Positions 54,474-58,986 of a stretch of DNA of 58,986 nucleotides are shown here, one piece after another. Position 1 is the stretch's first letter. Each line of letters starts with the position of its first letter. Source of the stretch: Akkermansiaceae bacterium UBA5020. GTDB lineage: Bacteria > Verrucomicrobiota > Verrucomicrobiia > Verrucomicrobiales > DEV007. The notes under the pieces were generated by a model, which was given only the letters and a program-made list of their open reading frames with translations, made no database searches and was not told the DNA's origin. The stretch spans positions 53,954 through 112,939 of the forward strand of contig DGXY01000046.1 in the NCBI GenBank assembly GCA_002396885.1, read 5' to 3'. The position numbers and the translations under genes were made by a program.

Positions 54474-55283
54474 TCACCAATCCGAGCTGAGGCCGGCATG
54501 CCAGGGCTCGGCGATATGGGAGAGAACCTCATGCATCATCGGAGGACGGATTCCTGGGTAAACCGAGAGGATCCGGGCGATCATGCCAGCGACCCGGGGG
54601 GCCGCAAAACTGGTGCCGGTCTGGAACTGCACGCCTCCGCCGAGCCAGGGCACCTCGACGTTTTCTCCGCGCGCGGCATAACCAACGAGGTGGTCGGGAC
54701 GGTAAAACAGCGCATCGGAAGGAGTCTCGGCGAGATCGACGCCGATGACCGAGGCAAAGTGCGAAGGCCATTCGGTTTCCCGGCTGTCGAGATTGCTGCA
54801 CGCGGCCACGACATGGGAACCACGGAGCCAGGCTTCATCGGCCCATTCCTTGTGGGGAAGGATGAACTTGGCGAGTCCCCGGCAGCCGAAACTGCAATTG
54901 AGGACGTGGTAGCCCCGTTTCAAAGCCTCCTGCACGCCGGCGCAGATGAGGTGGGTGCGCGACGAGCACTGGGCGTCGATGACGCGGAAGCTGCCCACCT
55001 CGGCGAGCGGGGCGACTTCGTGAAGAATCCCGGCGACGGCGGTGCCGTGACCGTAGATGTCGTGGCCCTCGCCCTCGAGGACGCGGATGCAGCCGCGTTC
55101 CTCTTCGAACCCGACTGAGTCGCGGAGGCGCAACTGACTCAGGCGCGGGTGGGTGGCCTCGATCCCCGAGTCGATCACGGCGACGCGCACGCCTTCACCG
55201 GTGCCGCTCCGGGCGGCTTCGCGCACTTCGTCGATCGTCGGCCAGGCCGCCGCGCGCGAAGATCGTGTGGCGGTGGTATCCAT
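54474..55283 (-). CDS. Minimal S8 subtilisin-like protease
   Basis: 269 residues with an intact triad: aspartate in VAVIDSGIEATHP, histidine in YGHGTAVAGIL, serine in GTSFAAPRVAG, plus the oxyanion asparagine in CSNLDSRE. It has neither signal peptide nor propeptide, so it should be cytoplasmic and active without the usual maturation. The start overlaps the stop of the GAF gene (TAATG), so the two are translationally coupled. Such short subtilases occur in peptide maturation and in regulated proteolysis; the substrate here is unknown. Confidence 0.92.
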   Translation of the reverse strand: MDTTATRSSRAAAWPTIDEVREAARSGTGEGVRVAVIDSGIEATHPRLSQLRLRDSVGFEEERGCIRVLEGEGHDIYGHGTAVAGILHEVAPLAEVGSFRVIDAQCSSRTHLICAGVQEALKRGYHVLNCSFGCRGLAKFILPHKEWADEAWLRGSHVVAACSNLDSRETEWPSHFASVIGVDLAETPSDALFYRPDHLVGYAARGENVEVPWLGGGVQFQTGTSFAAPRVAGMIARILSVYPGIRPPMMHEVLSHIAEPWHAGLSSDW

Positions 55284-55966
55284 TAGATCTCGAGATTCAG
55301 AATCCGGGTGAGGAGCCGGTAATTCACGAGCCGCTCCAGGACGGTGGAAAGGCGGCGCACCCGGTTGAGTCCGCGCGCGGTGAAGCCGGAGGGATCCGGG
55401 GCATCGATGGATCGCTTCAGTTGCACGCAGCTGATCACGCCCTGCACCTTGCCACCGAAGTAGAAGGGGGTCGCGACGAGGGCGGCCGTGACCTGTTTCA
55501 TCGCCTCGTCGACCCGCTTCGAATGTCTCGCATTCAGGTAGACCTGGTTTTCGCAGAGGGATTGTTCGGAGGCGTAGACCAGGCTAATGAGCCCCTCGGT
55601 AAGCGGCTGGGTCCAGCCGACAAAGGCGGGGTCTGGCTCGGAATGGGTGACGGTGAGGAATTGGTCGTCGACGTCGGCGATCCAGACGCTGATGGAGTCG
55701 GCGGAGAGGCTCTCCATCACCATGCGGAGGGTGGTTTCACCCGGATCCCCGATGAGGCCTCGAAAATCCTCCGGAGCGATCCCGGCGGCGGCTTGGGCGA
55801 GAGCCCGCTCAATGGCCGGGGCGTGCTCGGAGAACTGAGGGTCAGGCGTGATCACGATCGTTTCCGGTTCGGGTTGGCGCGTTTCCGACGCGCGAAAGGA
55901 TACCCGATAGACGAACGAGCGGCAATTCGATTCAGGGTTTGTGAGGAATTCCCGGCGGCTCGTCAC
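55283..55966 (-). CDS. GAF domain protein
   Basis: 227 residues. A GAF-like fold occupies about 65-200: IGDPGETTLRMVMESLSADSISVWIADVD, VGWTQPLTEGLISLVYASEQ, and ATPFYFGGKVQGVISCVQLK (the strand before the last helix). The C-terminal helix reads RGLNRVRRLSTVLERLVNY. No output domain is attached, so it may sense a ligand and act on partners. Stop overlaps the subtilase start, and its own start overlaps the nucleoside hydrolase stop by four bases. Confidence 0.8.
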   Translation of the reverse strand: MTSRREFLTNPESNCRSFVYRVSFRASETRQPEPETIVITPDPQFSEHAPAIERALAQAAAGIAPEDFRGLIGDPGETTLRMVMESLSADSISVWIADVDDQFLTVTHSEPDPAFVGWTQPLTEGLISLVYASEQSLCENQVYLNARHSKRVDEAMKQVTAALVATPFYFGGKVQGVISCVQLKRSIDAPDPSGFTARGLNRVRRLSTVLERLVNYRLLTRILNLEI

Positions 55967-56985
55967 CGCACGGGCGGTTCGGAGCAGAGCTGGACGAAAG
56001 CCTCGCGGACCTTTTCGGTCTGGACGGAATTCATGAGAAGATAACGGTCATTGCCATCGCCTTTCTCGCGGAAGTCGGTGCGTCCCTCGTCATCGACGTG
56101 GACGTGACCCTTCGGCGACAGATCGAAGTAACCCCGGTCGGGATGGATCGCGTAGAGCGCCGCGGTGAGATCCCAGGTGGGCCGGTCGTGGGGATGTTGG
56201 GGAACGTAGGCGAGGTAGCTGTCCTTGATCAGGTGTGGCTCGGCGTAGGCGTAATCCTCGACGATGCTCTTCCAAGGATAAGCGGCGGCGATGCCGATTT
56301 CGTAGCCGCTCCAGATCACCGGCGAAGGCCAGTCGGCCGCGATGCGTTTGGCCGAGGGGATGTCGAGCTTCACGTTGTATTCGATGTGTTTCGTGTCGAA
56401 TCCGATCGTCTGGAAGGCGCCCGCCATGATGACGAGTTCCTTCGCCTTGGCCTTGATGAGCGCGGGACCATCGAGCGGGGAAACATCATCGGCCTTCGAA
56501 TCGAGGAGCCGGGCGAAGTTCGTGAAAAATCCGACCTGCACGAGCATCACCGATCCGTCCGGTTGGGCTGCGAGGGTTTTGCGGATGAGGGAGACGGCCT
56601 CGGGGGCCTTCGTCCCATCGAGGTCGTGGGGGAAGAAGGGTTTGCCGTCAGCTCCCTTGCGATCGATCTGGCCGTTGTATTTGCCCTCTTCTTTCGCCGC
56701 CCCATCGCGCACCGCGCCGAGGGGGATGTCGGGAAAGCCATACCAGGTGTTGAGCGCGTCGATGTAGGCGACCGACTTGGGATGGTCCTTCGTCGAGGTC
56801 ACCGCGAGGAGCTCGACCGCTCCGCGCCGCGCGAGCTGGTGGATCATGGCGAGGGCCATGGCGTCGTCGATGTCGTTGCCCATGTCCGTGTCGAAGATCA
56901 TCTTCACCGGCGGCTTGGTCTCGGCGCGGGAAACAGCTGGCGTGAGGAAGGCGAGGGCGAGGAGAGTCAATAGGGTATGACGCAT
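55963..56985 (-). CDS. Exported nucleoside hydrolase
   Basis: 340 residues from the ATG at 56985, giving a signal peptide (MRHTLLTLLALAFLTPAVSRA). The family Ca2+ site FDTDMGNDIDDAMALAM follows directly. LLAVTSTKDHP, LVQVGFFTNFARLL and IWSGYEIG are further family segments. Hydrolyses N-glycosidic bonds of ribonucleosides to ribose plus base, apparently in the periplasm. A ribose-type ABC transporter is encoded next to it on the same strand, a sensible pair for nucleoside scavenging. Confidence 0.92.
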   Translation of the reverse strand: MRHTLLTLLALAFLTPAVSRAETKPPVKMIFDTDMGNDIDDAMALAMIHQLARRGAVELLAVTSTKDHPKSVAYIDALNTWYGFPDIPLGAVRDGAAKEEGKYNGQIDRKGADGKPFFPHDLDGTKAPEAVSLIRKTLAAQPDGSVMLVQVGFFTNFARLLDSKADDVSPLDGPALIKAKAKELVIMAGAFQTIGFDTKHIEYNVKLDIPSAKRIAADWPSPVIWSGYEIGIAAAYPWKSIVEDYAYAEPHLIKDSYLAYVPQHPHDRPTWDLTAALYAIHPDRGYFDLSPKGHVHVDDEGRTDFREKGDGNDRYLLMNSVQTEKVREAFVQLCSEPPVR

Positions 56986-57054
56986 GATGGAAGAGGGGTG
57001 GGCGGTGAGGATGGGTTGTTTTGGTGGGATTGCCAAGGGCGGGATAGCGTTTCC

Positions 57055-57125
57055 TGTAGCCGCGGTCAGTGACCTCGGGAGGGCGTCGTGGGCTACTCGG
57101 CCCGCGGTCAGTGACCGCGGCTACA
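57055..57125. repeat. REP-like palindromic element
   Basis: TGTAGCCGCGGTCAGTGACC (57055-57074) and its exact reverse complement (57106-57125) flank a 31-base spacer, with a further nested palindrome CGCGGTCAGTGACCGCG at about 57104-57120. The right arm overlaps the stop of the ABC permease gene (57121-57123). Such elements are the expected substrates of RAYT transposases like the one at 8067-9131, but a link is not shown here. Confidence 0.85.
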
Positions 57126-58083
57126 AGCGTGGAGATTTGCTTCCCCGCCAAACATCCGCGACCGCCGCGAGGACGATGACGAGACCGGTGACGAGGAGTT
57201 TCACAGGATCGGAGGCGCCCAGATTGGCGAGTCCGGCACCGAGGGTGGAGATGATGAGGACGCCGAGGAAGCTGCCGAAGACGGAGCCGCGTCCTCCCAT
57301 GAGACTCGTGCCACCGACGACGACGGCGGCGATGGCGGAGAGCTCGATGCCGGCTCCGGCGTTCGGATCGACCGAGCCAAGTTTGGCGCAGTCGAAGGCG
57401 GCAGCGAGGCCGGCGAGGGCTCCGGCGAGGACAAAGACGGCGATGCGGACAGGCCGGGTGCGGATGCCGGAATAAATCGCGGCTTCTTCGTTGGCACCGA
57501 CGACGAGGACGCGACGTCCGAAGACGGTGCGGCGCAGGACGATTTGTCCGGCGACGACGAGGAGCAGGGCGAGAAGGATGGCAGGGGAGAGGCCCAGTCC
57601 ACCCAGCGGCGCGCCGAGGGCCTCGACGGGTTTGCCGATGTAGCGGGTCTCGGAATCGGTCGCGAGAAAGGCGAGACCGCGGGCGATCTGCATCATGCCG
57701 AGGGTGACGATAAAGCTGGCGACGCGGAAGCGTACGGAGACGAATCCATTGACCCAGCCGCAGATGGCCCCGGTGATCATGGCGAGGGGCAGGGCGGCGG
57801 CGAGAGGGAGTCCCGCATCGACCATGGCGAGGCCGAGGATGGATCCGGAGAAGGCCATGACCGATCCGACGGAGAGGTCGATGCCACCGGTGAGGATGAC
57901 GAAAGTCATGCCTACGGCGAGCACGGTGAGGGCGGGCACCTGGTTCGCGATCTGTTGAAAGGTCGCGGTGCTGAAGAAATGGCGTCCGGTGAATCCGAAG
58001 AGGAGGATGATCGCTCCCAGCACGCCGATCAGCCCGAGCGATTCGCCGAGGCGGAGGCGGGATGGGCGGGCTTCGTAAGACAT
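57121..58083 (-). CDS. Sugar ABC transporter permease, RbsC type
   Basis: 320 residues from the ATG at 58083; a TTG at 58110 would give a 4-base overlap with the upstream gene and nine more residues. Eight to ten helices; VLAVGMTFVILTGGIDLSVGSVMAFSG is the family signature, and the EAA-like loop is in RTVFGRRVLVVGANEEAAIYSGI. GGTSLMGGRGSVFGSFLGVLII is also typical. Works with a periplasmic binding protein and an ATPase; the ATPase gene is not in the window and must lie beyond its right edge or elsewhere. The stop lies in a REP-like element. Confidence 0.93.
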   Translation of the reverse strand: MSYEARPSRLRLGESLGLIGVLGAIILLFGFTGRHFFSTATFQQIANQVPALTVLAVGMTFVILTGGIDLSVGSVMAFSGSILGLAMVDAGLPLAAALPLAMITGAICGWVNGFVSVRFRVASFIVTLGMMQIARGLAFLATDSETRYIGKPVEALGAPLGGLGLSPAILLALLLVVAGQIVLRRTVFGRRVLVVGANEEAAIYSGIRTRPVRIAVFVLAGALAGLAAAFDCAKLGSVDPNAGAGIELSAIAAVVVGGTSLMGGRGSVFGSFLGVLIISTLGAGLANLGASDPVKLLVTGLVIVLAAVADVWRGSKSPRL

Positions 58084-58106
58084 GGGTTGAACCGCAACGG
58101 CTGGAA

Positions 58107-58986
58107 TCAAGGCAACTGCGCCTTGGTGATGAGATCGACGGGCGTTTTCTTGTCGGCGGGGGCGGCTTCGCCTTGGAGGATGGAAAGGGCGACCTCGATT
58201 CCGTAGACGGCGAGCTGTCCGCCGTGTTGGTCGGCGGTGGCGAGGATGCGTCCCTCGCGGATGAGGGCCTGCACCGCGCTGATGTTGTCGAAGCCGACGA
58301 CGCGGACCTGTCCTTCTTTTCCAGCGGCCTTCACCGCGGCGGCGGCACCGAGGGCCATGCTGTCATTGCTCGCGAGGATCGCGGCGAGGCCGGGATGCGC
58401 AGTGAGGAGCGAGGCGGTGACGGCGTTGGCTTTTTCCATTTCCCACGAGGCGCTCTGCACGGCGACGACGGCGGCTCCGGCGGTCTGCATCGCCTCCTCG
58501 AATCCGGCGCGGCGCTGCTGGGCGTTGAAAGCGGTGGGCACACCCTCGAGGATGGCGACCTGGTCTCCACGTTTGAGTTGTTTGGCGAGCTCTTCCCCGA
58601 CGAGGCGGGCTCCTTCGCGATTGTCTGGACCGACGAAGGGGATGACCGATCCGGCCTCGGCGAGGACCCCGCGGTCGAGACGATTGTCGATGTTCACGAC
58701 GACGATGCCCGCTTCCTGGGCCCGCTTGAGGACGGGGACGAGGGCCTTCGAGTCGGCCGGTGCGATGACGATGGCGGCAACGCCACGCGCGATCATCTGC
58801 TCGACGAGGGCGACCTGCTGGGCGAGGTCGGTCTCGTTGCGGATGCCGTTGGAAATGAGATCGAAGCTCTCCGCATTCTGCTTTTGATAGGCATCGGCGC
58901 CGTCGGCCATGGTCTTGAAGAACTCGTTCGCGAGCGACTTCATGATGAGGGCGACCTCGGGTTTGCCGGGCGTCTCGGGGGGCCGT
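58107..58986 (-). CDS. Sugar ABC transporter substrate-binding protein, RbsB type (partial)
   Basis: At least 292 residues; the frame stays open to the right edge, so the N-terminus with its signal peptide is missing. EVALIMKSLANEFFKTMADGA is the typical first strand and helix of ribose/galactose binding proteins, and GVAAIVIAPADSKALVPVL, VVNIDNRLDRGVL, VAAILASNDSMALGAAAAVKAAG and VVGFDNI follow. Delivers a pentose or similar sugar to the RbsC-type permease encoded 23 bases downstream. The adjacent nucleoside hydrolase suggests ribose. Confidence 0.92.
   Translation of the reverse strand, partial: RPPETPGKPEVALIMKSLANEFFKTMADGADAYQKQNAESFDLISNGIRNETDLAQQVALVEQMIARGVAAIVIAPADSKALVPVLKRAQEAGIVVVNIDNRLDRGVLAEAGSVIPFVGPDNREGARLVGEELAKQLKRGDQVAILEGVPTAFNAQQRRAGFEEAMQTAGAAVVAVQSASWEMEKANAVTASLLTAHPGLAAILASNDSMALGAAAAVKAAGKEGQVRVVGFDNISAVQALIREGRILATADQHGGQLAVYGIEVALSILQGEAAPADKKTPVDLITKAQLP

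Overview
The window is 58,986 bases of GC-rich bacterial chromosome, densely coding on both strands, with about 45 protein genes. No tRNA or rRNA gene was recognised, there is no CRISPR array, and no gene-free stretch exceeds about 270 bases. The gene mix suggests a heterotrophic Verrucomicrobiota, with a Planctomycetota relative the next best guess: twin-arginine Gfo/Idh/MocA oxidoreductases, a DUF1587/1592/1588/1585 cytochrome-like protein, a sulfatase, an SMP-30 fusion, a REP-associated transposase and several families of palindromic intergenic repeats. The taxonomy is inferred from gene content only.

Layout. 1-13.1 kb: two small exported proteins, a FAN1-type nuclease fused to a DnaQ-like exonuclease, a Bax-inhibitor-1 protein with a clear terminator, two Gfo/Idh/MocA oxidoreductases, shikimate kinase, Sua5/TsaC, a RAYT transposase, a TraB-like membrane protein and a degenerate EEP-family protein. 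13.2-24.9 kb: an AraD-type epimerase/aldolase, then a reverse-strand transporter block (nucleotide pyrophosphatase, MFS, GntP, SSS, KUP, SLC13 with RCK_C domains) and a small methyltransferase. 25.0-34.2 kb: a two-gene xanthine-dehydrogenase-like locus whose Fe-S cysteines and molybdopterin motifs are missing, a tandem alpha/beta-hydrolase, DUF4403 and DUF432 proteins. 34.2-40.8 kb: CorA, then a forward cluster of ketosynthase III, metallo-beta-lactamase hydrolase, F390-synthetase-like adenylating enzyme and extended SDR, followed by NadD and thioredoxin.

40.9-48.7 kb: the large cytochrome-like protein, a small membrane protein, an esterase/SMP-30 fusion translationally coupled to a DUF5722 glycosidase-like protein, and an unknown exported protein. 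48.7-53.0 kb: a BlaI repressor and a BlaR1-like M56 protease carrying secretin-type domains, with two BlaI-type operator dyads facing a divergent sulfatase. 53.2-58.99 kb, all reverse strand: ribose-type ABC transporter genes (the substrate-binding gene runs off the right edge), a nucleoside hydrolase, and a tightly overlapping GAF / subtilase / L,D-transpeptidase set.

The strongest candidates for undescribed biology are the cofactor-stripped xanthine dehydrogenase pair, the four-gene condensing cluster that parallels the OleABCD olefin/beta-lactone pathway with different enzyme families in two positions, the FAN1-DnaQ fusion, the BlaR1-secretin fusion, and 10-nt-period inverted-repeat elements, one of which supplies the start codon of a secreted hydrolase.
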